A DNA stretch of 11,684 nt. Source: Actinomycetes bacterium. Lineage in GTDB: Bacteria > Actinomycetota > Acidimicrobiia > Acidimicrobiales > JAKAOS01. The notes beneath the pieces were generated by a model. It saw nothing but the letters and a program-made list of their open reading frames with translations. It had not been told where the DNA came from and ran no database searches. The stretch covers positions 1 through 11,684 of the forward strand of contig JAJYGW010000002.1 of the NCBI GenBank assembly GCA_021790615.1, written 5' to 3'. The position numbers were made by a program, and so were the translations under genes. This document shows positions 5,599-11,684 of the stretch, one piece after another (the first letter of the stretch is position 1; every line of letters begins with the position of its first letter).

Positions 5599-6882
5599 TT
5601 GCGAACGGGAGAAGAAATCTTCGGGGCGCGCGTCCGACGCCGTGAGGCGCTCACCGAGGGCCGCGGTCCGGTGCATGTTCGGGCAGAGGCGTTCTTGGAT
5701 ACCCTCCTCCGAGTGAGCTGGGTGGACATCGTGGTGGTGGTCCTCCTGGCCCTCGCGGCGCTGCACGGGCTGCGGGTGGGCGCGCTGGTCCAGGTCCTCT
5801 TCTTCGCGGGCTTCGTTCTCGGCGTGACCGTTGGCGCGCTGCTCGCCGGCGCCGTGGCCCCGAAGGTCCACGCCAGCTCGGTGAAGGCCGCGGTCGCGCT
5901 CGCACTCGTCCTGGGTCTCGGGCTGCTCTTCGGCGTCCTCGGCCGGGTCGTCGGCACCTGGGGCAACCTCACGGCCCGCCGGCTCCACCTCGGACCGGTC
6001 GACAGCGTGGCGGGCGTCGGCGTCGCGGTCGTCGCTGCGCTGTTCGGCGTGTGGCTCGTCGCGAACGAGCTCGCCCAGGTTCCCGACGGCTGGCTGAGCT
6101 CGGCGATCGAGGGCTCGAGCCTGGTGCGGGCGTTGGACGGCGTGATGCCGCCCCTGCCCGACGTCTTCTCGAAGGTCCAGGGGTTCCTCGGCAGCTCGGG
6201 GTTCCCGCCCGTCTTCTCGGAGCTGGAGCCGACCCCCGTGCACGTGGCGATGCCGAGCGCGCTCTGGGCCGAGCGGATCGCCCGCGCCGCCGGGGCGTCC
6301 ACGGTGAAGGTGCAAGGCCTTGCGTGCGGCTATGTGCAGGAGGGCTCCGCGTTCGTGATTGCACCGGGGGCGTTGGCGACGAACGCGCACGTGGTGGCCG
6401 GGGAGAGCGCGACGAGCGTCGTCGTGCAAGGCCGGCAGTACCCGGCGACGGTCGTGTACTTCGACCCGACATACGACCTCGCCGTCCTCCGCACCAGTGC
6501 GCCGCTCGGTCCGCCGCTCTCGATGGACGCCACGACAGTGCCGTCGGGGACCAAGGCCGCGGTCATCGGGTATCCCGAGAACGGCCCGCTGACCGTCGTC
6601 CCGGCAGCAGTAGCCGAGCAGCTGACCGCCCAGGGGCGGAACATCTACAACCAGGGCACAGTGACGCGCGAGGTGTACCAGATCGACGCGAACGTCGAGC
6701 CGGGCAATTCGGGTGGACCGCTCGTCGGCTCGAACGGGCAGGCGGTCGGCATCGTCTTCTCGCGCTCGACCGCCTACCCGGACGTGGGGTACGCGTTGGC
6801 GTCGCCCGCTGTACGCGCGCGCGTGCTTGCGGCCGTGCGACGCACGTCCGCCGTCGCCACCGGCGCATGCACGACCGGATGA
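5599..6882 (+). CDS. marP: MarP-family membrane-anchored serine protease (CvpA-like plus trypsin-like)
   Basis: The 427-residue product has an N-terminal CvpA/colicin-V-production-like domain with four hydrophobic segments (about 41-58, 60-83, 95-117, 138-157), a linker, and a trypsin-like protease domain outside the membrane (about 225-415). The catalytic triad is visible: His264 in TNAHVVAG, Asp293 in TYDLAVL and Ser371 in GNSGGPL. Cys243 and Cys424 sit at the two ends of the protease domain, where the mycobacterial protein Rv3671c (MarP) has a stabilizing disulfide. MarP protects mycobacteria against acid and oxidative stress and processes a peptidoglycan hydrolase; the same substrate here is inference. 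The TTG start has a good ribosome site; GTG at 5671 is an alternative with a shorter cytoplasmic tail. The gene is divergent from pstB with 91 bp between them, and 46 bp ahead of the GH15 gene. Confidence 0.88.
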   Translation: MRTGEEIFGARVRRREALTEGRGPVHVRAEAFLDTLLRVSWVDIVVVVLLALAALHGLRVGALVQVLFFAGFVLGVTVGALLAGAVAPKVHASSVKAAVALALVLGLGLLFGVLGRVVGTWGNLTARRLHLGPVDSVAGVGVAVVAALFGVWLVANELAQVPDGWLSSAIEGSSLVRALDGVMPPLPDVFSKVQGFLGSSGFPPVFSELEPTPVHVAMPSALWAERIARAAGASTVKVQGLACGYVQEGSAFVIAPGALATNAHVVAGESATSVVVQGRQYPATVVYFDPTYDLAVLRTSAPLGPPLSMDATTVPSGTKAAVIGYPENGPLTVVPAAVAEQLTAQGRNIYNQGTVTREVYQIDANVEPGNSGGPLVGSNGQAVGIVFSRSTAYPDVGYALASPAVRARVLAAVRRTSAVATGACTTG

Positions 6883-6928
6883 CCGCCGGAGCCGCCCGAA
6901 GGACCGACGCGAGCGCGACGGAGTAAGA

Positions 6929-8983
6929 ATGGCGGTCGTGTCGCAGCGGATCGAAGACTACGCGGTCATCGGGGACCTTCACTCGATGGCTCTGGTCGGC
7001 CGGGACGGCTCTGTCGACTGGCTGTGCCTGCCTCACTTCGACTCGGGTGCATGCTTCGCGCGGCTGCTCGGCACCGAGGACAACGGGTTCTGGAGGATCG
7101 CACCCGCAGGCGCACCCGACAGCGTCGTCGCCACCCGCCGGCGGTACCGCGGCAACTCGCTCGTCCTCGAGACCGAGATGGACACGGCGGATGGCACCAT
7201 CCGGATCGTCGAGTGCATGCCGATCCGCGAGAAGTGGCCCGAGGTCGTGCGAATCGTGGAAGGGGTGCGGGGTGCGGTCCGGGTCCGCATGCAGATGGGC
7301 GTCCGCTTCGACTACGGCGATCAGATTCCCTGGGTGACGCGACACGACCACCTGCTCACGGCCACCGCCGGGCCCAACGCGGTCTCGCTGTGGACCCCCG
7401 CCGAGACGCGGGGCGAGGGAATGACGACGGTCTCGGAGTTCACCCTGCGCGAGGGGCAGCGAGTGCCGTTCTCGCTCAGCTGGTACCCGTCGCACGAGTC
7501 GCCGCCCGCGCCCACCGACGGAAGCTACGCGGTCGCGGTGACCGAGGCGTGGTGGCAGGCGTGGTCCGAGTCGTGCTGCTACGACGGTCCCTACAAGGAG
7601 GCCGTGGTCCGGTCGCTCATCACGCTGAAAGCGCTCACGTACCAGCCGACCGGTGGGATCGTCGCCGCCGCCACCACCTCGCTCCCCGAGACGCTGGGCG
7701 GGGAGCGGAACTGGGACTACCGCTACTGCTGGCTGCGGGACGCGACGCTGACGCTGGAGGCACTCATGCTGGGCGGCTACCACGCAGAGGCCATGGCGTG
7801 GCGCGACTGGCTGCTGCGAGCGACCGCGGGCGACGTCTCCAAGCTCCAGATCATGTACGGCGCGGGCGGGGAGCGCCGTCTCGACGAGCGGGAGGTCGAC
7901 TGGCTCCAGGGCTACGAGGCGTCGAAGCCCGTGCGGATCGGCAACGCAGCGGCCGGCCAGTACCAGCTCGACGTGTACGGCGAGGTCATGTCCGCGCTCT
8001 ACTCCGCCGCGCGCTCGGGCGGGGTGCACACCCGGGCCATCTGGGACCTCCAGACGAAGCTGGTCGAGTTCCTGGAGGACGGGTGGCGCCAGCCGGACGA
8101 CGGCCTCTGGGAGGTGCGCGGCCCGCGCCGCCACTTCACGCACTCCAAGGTCATGGCCTGGGTCGCCGTGGACCGGGCTGTGCGGACCATGCAGGACTGG
8201 CCCGAGCTCGAAGGTCCGATCGACACGTGGCGTCGCCTGCGGGACGAGATCCGCCAGGAGATCTACGAGAAGGGCTACGACCCGGACAAGAACGCCTTCA
8301 CCCAGTACTACGGCACCGACGCGCTCGATGCGAGCCTGCTCATGATCCCCCACACCGGGTTCCTGCCGGCGACGGACCCCCGCATGGTCGGGACCATCAA
8401 GGCGATCGAGCGTGAGCTGCTCGAAGACGGCTTCGTGCTCCGCTACCGGACCTCGGACGAGGGGACGGTCGACGGGTTGCACGGCCGGGAGGGCGCCTTC
8501 CTCGCCTGCTCGTTCTGGCTGGCCGACTGCCTGCACCTCGTCGGCCGAACGGACGATGCGAGCGCGTTGTTCGAGCGGCTGCTGTCCCTCCGGAACGACC
8601 TCGGCCTCCTCGCAGAGGAGTACGACCACGTGGCAGGGAGGCAGGTGGGGAATTTCCCGCAGGCGTTCTCCCATGTGTCGCTCGTCAACACCGCGTTCCT
8701 GCTCACCGACCAGAAACCGATCCGGGCGGACGCCGAGAGCATGCCGGTGCACCGGCTGGACCTCCGGCGGCCCCTTGCGCCGCCCGGATCGTCGCGCTGG
8801 TCGATCGGCGCGTTGCGAGGGGTCCGGGCCAGCTCCCGGTTGGCCCGTCGCGGCGCAGCGGACGGAGCAGCCGGCACGACGGTCACGGGTGCGAGCGCAG
8901 AGGACGGGAGCGCAGAGGACGGGAGCGCCGGAGACGGCGGGAAGGTCCGGAGGCGGCAGGGGGAGAAAGGCAGGACCACGTGA
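6929..8983 (+). CDS. GH15 family glycosidase (trehalase / glucoamylase-like)
   Basis: This 684-residue protein matches the cytoplasmic GH15 group that includes actinobacterial trehalases. The N-terminal beta-sandwich begins IEDYAVIGDLHSMALVGRDGSVDWLCLPHFDS. The (alpha/alpha)6 barrel carries TTSLPETLGGERNWDYRYCWLRD (249-271), GNAAAGQYQLDVYGEV (338-352), GLWEVRGPRRHFTHSK (392-407), GREGAFLACSFW (519-530) and EEYD...GNFPQAFSH (563-582). Glu395 is the likely general acid and Glu563 or Glu564 the likely base. The enzyme would release glucose from trehalose or another alpha-glucoside; the substrate cannot be settled from sequence. There is no signal peptide, so it acts inside the cell. Residues about 600-684 form a poorly conserved Ala/Gly/Ser/Asp tail with a short repeat and a basic end. 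The ATG at 6929 has GGAG 5 nt upstream. The stop overlaps the next start (GTGA). Confidence 0.9.
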   Translation: MAVVSQRIEDYAVIGDLHSMALVGRDGSVDWLCLPHFDSGACFARLLGTEDNGFWRIAPAGAPDSVVATRRRYRGNSLVLETEMDTADGTIRIVECMPIREKWPEVVRIVEGVRGAVRVRMQMGVRFDYGDQIPWVTRHDHLLTATAGPNAVSLWTPAETRGEGMTTVSEFTLREGQRVPFSLSWYPSHESPPAPTDGSYAVAVTEAWWQAWSESCCYDGPYKEAVVRSLITLKALTYQPTGGIVAAATTSLPETLGGERNWDYRYCWLRDATLTLEALMLGGYHAEAMAWRDWLLRATAGDVSKLQIMYGAGGERRLDEREVDWLQGYEASKPVRIGNAAAGQYQLDVYGEVMSALYSAARSGGVHTRAIWDLQTKLVEFLEDGWRQPDDGLWEVRGPRRHFTHSKVMAWVAVDRAVRTMQDWPELEGPIDTWRRLRDEIRQEIYEKGYDPDKNAFTQYYGTDALDASLLMIPHTGFLPATDPRMVGTIKAIERELLEDGFVLRYRTSDEGTVDGLHGREGAFLACSFWLADCLHLVGRTDDASALFERLLSLRNDLGLLAEEYDHVAGRQVGNFPQAFSHVSLVNTAFLLTDQKPIRADAESMPVHRLDLRRPLAPPGSSRWSIGALRGVRASSRLARRGAADGAAGTTVTGASAEDGSAEDGSAGDGGKVRRRQGEKGRTT
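8893..8937 (+). repeat. 15-bp tandem repeat in the 3' end of the GH15 gene
   Basis: GAGCGCAGAGGACGG occurs at 8893-8907 and 8908-8922, with a diverged third copy at 8923-8937. It is in frame and encodes the ASAEDGSAEDGSAGDG tail (about residues 655-670). Because 15 is a multiple of three, copy-number change would leave the reading frame intact. It lies outside the catalytic barrel. Confidence 0.85.
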
Positions 8984-10029
8984 AGGCGCTGACGGTGGTA
9001 CCCCTCGTGAAGGACTCCGCGGAGCTCCTCGACGTCGACGATCCCCCGGAGTCCGACGGACCCGTGCTGGTCGAGACCGTCGGTGTCGGCATCTGCGGCA
9101 CCGACGTCGAGATCCTCTCGGGGGAGTACGGCTGGGCGCCGCCCGGTCGCCAGCGCCTGGTGCTCGGGCACGAGTCCCTGGGGCGCGTCGTCGACGCGCC
9201 GCCGGGCGTCCCCGTCGCGAAGGGGGACCTCGTCGTCGGGATCGTGCGCCGGCCAGACCCTGTGCCATGCGGCAACTGCGCGGTCGGCGAGTGGGACTTC
9301 TGCCGCAACGGGAGGTACACCGAGCGCGGCATCAAGGAGCACGACGGCTACCTGTCCGAGCGGTACCGCATCACTCCTGAGTTCGTCGTGAAGGTGGATC
9401 CTTCGCTCGGCCTCCTCGGGGTGCTCCTCGAGCCGACGAGCGTCGTCGCCAAGGCGTGGGAGCAGGTCGACAAGGTCGGGCACCGTGCGCACTGGGAGCC
9501 CAAGACTGCGATCGTGACGGGTGCCGGCCCCATCGGGCTCCTCGCGGCGCTGATCGGTGTGCAGCGCGGCCTCGAGGTGCACGTCATCGACCAGATGGCC
9601 TCCGGCAAGAAGCCGGATCTGGTGCGCGCGCTCGGCGCGCGCTACCACACCGGGGCGGTCGCGGACGCGGTGGACGCGCCGGACGTCGTGATGGAGTGCA
9701 CGGGTGTCTCGAGTCTCGTCCTCGACGCGATGGAGCACGTCGGACCCGGCGGAGTCGTCTGCCTCACCGGAGTGTCGTCGGGCGGGCGCGAGCTCTCGGT
9801 CGACGAGGGCGCCCTGAACCGCTCGATGGTCCTCTCGAACGAGTCGGTGGTCGGATCGGTGAACGCCAATCGCCGCCACTACGAGGCGGGTGCCGCCGCG
9901 CTGGCCAGCGCCGACCGAGACTGGCTCGGTCAGCTCGTGAGCCGCACCGTTCCACTCGATCGATGGCAGGATGCGCTCGACCGGTCCCCCGACGACGTCA
10001 AGGTCGTCGTGCAGGTGGACGCGGCGTGA
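8980..10029 (+). CDS. Glucose 1-dehydrogenase, zinc-dependent MDR superfamily (archaeal GDH type)
   Basis: This 349-residue protein is predicted to oxidize glucose (possibly other aldoses) to the 1,5-lactone with NAD(P)+. The catalytic zinc site is seen in GICGTD (Cys39), GHE (His64, Glu65) and LLEPTSVV (Glu151). The glucose-dehydrogenase signature region PCGNCAVGEWDFCRNGRYTERGIKEHDGYLSE occupies residues 96-127. The nucleotide fold has GAGPIGLL (181-188). Asp204 after the second strand (HVID) would tend to favour NAD over NADP, but this is tentative. The structural zinc loop has only three cysteines (97, 100, 108) instead of the usual four. The GTG start at 8980 overlaps the GH15 stop by 4 bp, with AGG about 5 nt upstream, so the two are translationally coupled. 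Other sugar or polyol dehydrogenases of the same superfamily are possible, but the ERGIK...DG motif favours glucose dehydrogenase. Confidence 0.87.
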   Translation: MKALTVVPLVKDSAELLDVDDPPESDGPVLVETVGVGICGTDVEILSGEYGWAPPGRQRLVLGHESLGRVVDAPPGVPVAKGDLVVGIVRRPDPVPCGNCAVGEWDFCRNGRYTERGIKEHDGYLSERYRITPEFVVKVDPSLGLLGVLLEPTSVVAKAWEQVDKVGHRAHWEPKTAIVTGAGPIGLLAALIGVQRGLEVHVIDQMASGKKPDLVRALGARYHTGAVADAVDAPDVVMECTGVSSLVLDAMEHVGPGGVVCLTGVSSGGRELSVDEGALNRSMVLSNESVVGSVNANRRHYEAGAAALASADRDWLGQLVSRTVPLDRWQDALDRSPDDVKVVVQVDAA

Positions 10030-11111
10030 CCGGGCGCCCCGAGGACCACGAGGGCGCGAACGGCCGCGAGAGTGAACCGGACCCGGGGCCGGGCCATCTG
10101 GTCACAGGGCACACGCACGTGCACGCAGGAGGGATCGAGGCCGCGAGTGACGGCGGCCCCGCAGAGCCGGTCGCGATCGGCCCGGGGGTCATCCAGATCG
10201 ACACGCTGCTCGGCGGCTGGCGGCGGATGACCGCCGGCTACCTCGTGGAGGGGCCGGCCCCGGTGCTCGTGGAGACCGGGAGCCAGTCGTCAGCCGGAGC
10301 GCTCCTGGCCGCGCTCGAGCACCTCGGGGTCGGGCCCGGCGACCTCGCCGGCGTGGCGGTGACCCACATCCACCTCGACCACGCGGGGGGCGTCGGCGAC
10401 GTCGCACGTGCGTTCCCGGACGCGACGGTCTACGTCCACGAGAAGGGGGCCCGCCATCTCGCTGATCCGAGCCGGCTCGTGGCGTCTGCTGCGCGCGTGT
10501 ACGGCCCGTTGCTCGACGAACTCTACGGTCGTCTCGAGCCGACGCCGCCAGAGCGCCTGCACGTCCTCGCCGACACAGAGACGGTGGAGATCGGACCCGG
10601 CCGCTTCTTGACCGCGGTCGACTCCCCCGGGCACGCGAAGCACCACCTGGGCCTGCACGACTCGGTGAGCGGCATCCTCTTCGCGGGCGACGCCGTGGGC
10701 GTGCGTCTTCCCGACGCCGGCGTCCTCCGGCCCGCGACCCCCCCGCCCGACTTCGATCTCGGCGAGGCGGTCCATTCGCTGCGGAAGTTCGCCGCGCGCC
10801 GGCCTTCGGGCATCGCCCTCGCCCACTACGGACTGTTGGAGGATACGGAGGCCCTGCTCGAAGAGGCGGAGGCGACGCTGCGCAGCTGGGCGGAAACCGC
10901 AGAGCGCGCACTGCGTGAGGGCCGTGACATCGCGGCTGCGCTCGAGGAGCGCTACCGGTTCGACACGAGCCACCTATCGGCAGAATTCCGCGAGAAGCTC
11001 GAGGTGCTGAACGGCTTCCATTCGAACGCGGAGGGCTTGCGACGCTGGCTCGAGACGAGCGGGCGGATGGCGGCCGAACGGGCCTCCGGCGCTCCGCAGC
11101 CGGGAAGCTGA
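10026..11111 (+). CDS. MBL-fold metallo-hydrolase
   Basis: This 361-residue protein has the complete metallo-beta-lactamase-fold metal site: THIHLDHAGG (His114, His116, Asp118, His119), His203 in SPGHAKHH, Asp222 in FAGDAVG and His267 in LAHYG. Two metals and a bridging hydroxide are expected, typical of hydrolases acting on esters, lactones, thioesters or phosphodiesters; the actual substrate is not recognisable. A helical C-terminal region of about 90 residues follows the fold. The first 50 residues are variable and contain a short His-rich stretch (HLVTGHTHVHAGG). The GTG at 10026 overlaps the dehydrogenase stop by 4 bp and has AGGTGG 7 nt upstream (10013-10018). Later GTG codons are possible but lack such a site. 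As the third member of a coupled set with a glycosidase and a glucose dehydrogenase, a sugar-lactonase role is an attractive but untested idea. Confidence 0.85.
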   Translation: MTGRPEDHEGANGRESEPDPGPGHLVTGHTHVHAGGIEAASDGGPAEPVAIGPGVIQIDTLLGGWRRMTAGYLVEGPAPVLVETGSQSSAGALLAALEHLGVGPGDLAGVAVTHIHLDHAGGVGDVARAFPDATVYVHEKGARHLADPSRLVASAARVYGPLLDELYGRLEPTPPERLHVLADTETVEIGPGRFLTAVDSPGHAKHHLGLHDSVSGILFAGDAVGVRLPDAGVLRPATPPPDFDLGEAVHSLRKFAARRPSGIALAHYGLLEDTEALLEEAEATLRSWAETAERALREGRDIAAALEERYRFDTSHLSAEFREKLEVLNGFHSNAEGLRRWLETSGRMAAERASGAPQPGS

Positions 11112-11143
11112 CCGGCCGCGCCTTGCAGGCGCGGCCGGTCAGC
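11107..11143. terminator. Strong bidirectional hairpin terminator
   Basis: GCTGACCGGCCGCGCC (11107-11122) and GGCGCGGCCGGTCAGC (11128-11143) form a perfect 16-bp, very GC-rich stem around the loop TTGCA. The stop codon of the MBL gene (11109-11111) lies inside the left arm. The minus-strand gene converges from the right, ending at 11154, so the hairpin can serve both. No T-tract follows, which is common for terminators in high-GC actinobacteria. Confidence 0.88.
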
Positions 11144-11153
11144 CGCCGTCACA

Positions 11154-11417
11154 TCAGTCGACTCGGAGTCGCCGACGGAGGTCGTCCTGGCGCGATTCGA
11201 ACTCGTCCAGCGAGATGCGGCCATCCGCCAGGTCCTCGTGGAGGCGGGCGAACTGCTCGAGGAGGGCTTCTTGGTCCTCATCGGGTGCTGGGTGGCCACC
11301 TTCGGCGTCGCCGCGCTCCGCGCGGCGTGCCTGGCGGTCCTCCTGCTTGGCCTTCGCCTTCTCGCGCTTCGCCTGATCGCGCTGGAGCTTTCCGACCGTG
11401 GTTCGGGGACGTGCCAT
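11154..11417 (-). CDS. Small basic protein with SHOCT-like C-terminus, beside a cold-shock gene
   Basis: The 87-residue product has two parts. Residues 1-35 are strongly basic and probably one charged helix (KLQRDQAKREKAKAKQEDRQ). Residues 50-83 (EALLEQFARLHEDLADGRISLDEFESRQDDL) resemble the short SHOCT module, in which a helix, a G-x-I-(S/T)-x-x-E-(F/Y) turn and a second helix recur in many bacterial oligomerization tails. There is no signal peptide or membrane segment. The ATG at 11417 is chosen; GAGAGG stands about 11 nt upstream, rather far. The gene follows a cold-shock-domain gene on the same strand after 73 bp, so the two may be cotranscribed. A nucleic-acid-related role is plausible from the charge and neighbour but is inference only. 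Confidence 0.75.
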   Translation of the reverse strand: MARPRTTVGKLQRDQAKREKAKAKQEDRQARRAERGDAEGGHPAPDEDQEALLEQFARLHEDLADGRISLDEFESRQDDLRRRLRVD

Positions 11418-11490
11418 CGTGACCCATTCCTCTCGGTTCTCGGGGCCGACCGGCCGGAGCCGGAAGGCCTGCGGCGGAGGGCGGAGCGGG

Positions 11491-11684
11491 TCAGATCACC
11501 TTGACGTTGCGCGCCTCGTCACCCTTTCGTCCCGGTGCGATCTCGAATTCCACTTGCTGGCCGGCCTCCAAGGTCCGAAAGCCGCTGCCCTCGATGTTCG
11601 AGTAGTGGACGAAGACGTCCTCTCCATCGGGGCGCGAAACGAAGCCGTAGCCCTTTTCGTTGCTGAAGAATTTTACGGTGCCGA
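11491..11684 (-). CDS. Cold-shock domain protein (CspA family), 5' end cut by window
   Basis: The frame runs from the window edge to a TGA at 11491-11493, giving 63 residues that begin GTVKFFSNEKGYGFV and end ARNVKVI. Both RNA-binding motifs are present: RNP1 KGYGFV and RNP2 VFVHY. The protein is one five-stranded OB fold that binds single-stranded RNA and DNA, usually as an RNA chaperone. Full members are about 66-70 residues, so only the start codon and a few residues are missing. The position that is usually Trp in the first strand (VKWF) is Phe (VKFF), a substitution also seen in other family members. The GC content looks lower than in the neighbouring genes, in keeping with a short, highly expressed gene. 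The gene is too short for most frame lists and is identified by motif. Confidence 0.93.
   Translation of the reverse strand, partial: GTVKFFSNEKGYGFVSRPDGEDVFVHYSNIEGSGFRTLEAGQQVEFEIAPGRKGDEARNVKVI

Noticed and set aside
6563..9268. A 901-codon open frame on - across the marP end, the GH15 gene and part of the dehydrogenase gene
   Set aside because: It is antisense to genes with intact catalytic motifs and has Arg/Pro/Gly-rich low-complexity translation. Its length reflects codon bias, not a gene.
1..11684. Defence system, mobile element or phage content
   Set aside because: No transposase, integrase, nuclease, toxin-antitoxin pair, att-like repeat or compositional break was seen. The genes are metabolic, transport and stress functions.

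Overview
This is high-GC DNA that reads as chromosomal and actinobacterial. The evidence is a mycothiol-dependent isomerase (MDMPI) family protein, a MarP-type protease (CvpA-like membrane domain plus trypsin-like domain), frequent GTG/TTG starts, very high GC at third codon positions and long antisense shadow frames. An IPT/TIG-repeat protein, an archaeal-type glucose dehydrogenase and a GH15 trehalase-like enzyme would suit a deep-branching actinobacterium such as an acidimicrobial lineage. That placement is inference, because no rRNA or other taxonomic marker lies in the window. No mobile element, tRNA, rRNA or CRISPR array was seen.

Layout, left to right: (i) the 3' end of an IPT/TIG-domain gene on + (1-315). 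(ii) A gene-free stretch (316-549) with short GC-rich repeats and a 14-bp perfect inverted repeat between convergent genes. (iii) A minus-strand block read from 5507 down to 550, in the order pstB, pstS, pstC, pstA, then an MDMPI-family gene. This is a complete high-affinity phosphate importer with its genes in an unusual order. (iv) A 91-bp divergent intergenic region (5508-5598) with a PHO-box-like direct repeat. (v) A plus-strand block from 5599 to 11111: marP-like protease, GH15 trehalase/glucoamylase-like enzyme, glucose 1-dehydrogenase and an MBL-fold hydrolase. The last three are joined by 4-bp GTGA stop/start overlaps. (vi) A strong 16-bp hairpin terminator. (vii) On minus, a small basic protein with a SHOCT-like C-terminus, and upstream of it a cold-shock-domain gene cut by the window end.

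How the genes may work together: PstS captures phosphate outside the membrane, PstC/PstA form the channel and PstB drives it with ATP. The intergenic repeat suggests two-component phosphate control of the operon. The plus-strand trio could form a short oxidative sugar route: trehalose or another alpha-glucoside to glucose, glucose to gluconolactone, and possibly lactone to gluconate by the MBL protein. Only the overlapping gene arrangement and the family identities are seen; the pathway is a hypothesis. Most of the window is ordinary core-type gene content. The most interesting parts are the regulatory-looking repeats in the pst operon and the tightly coupled GH15-GDH-MBL cassette.
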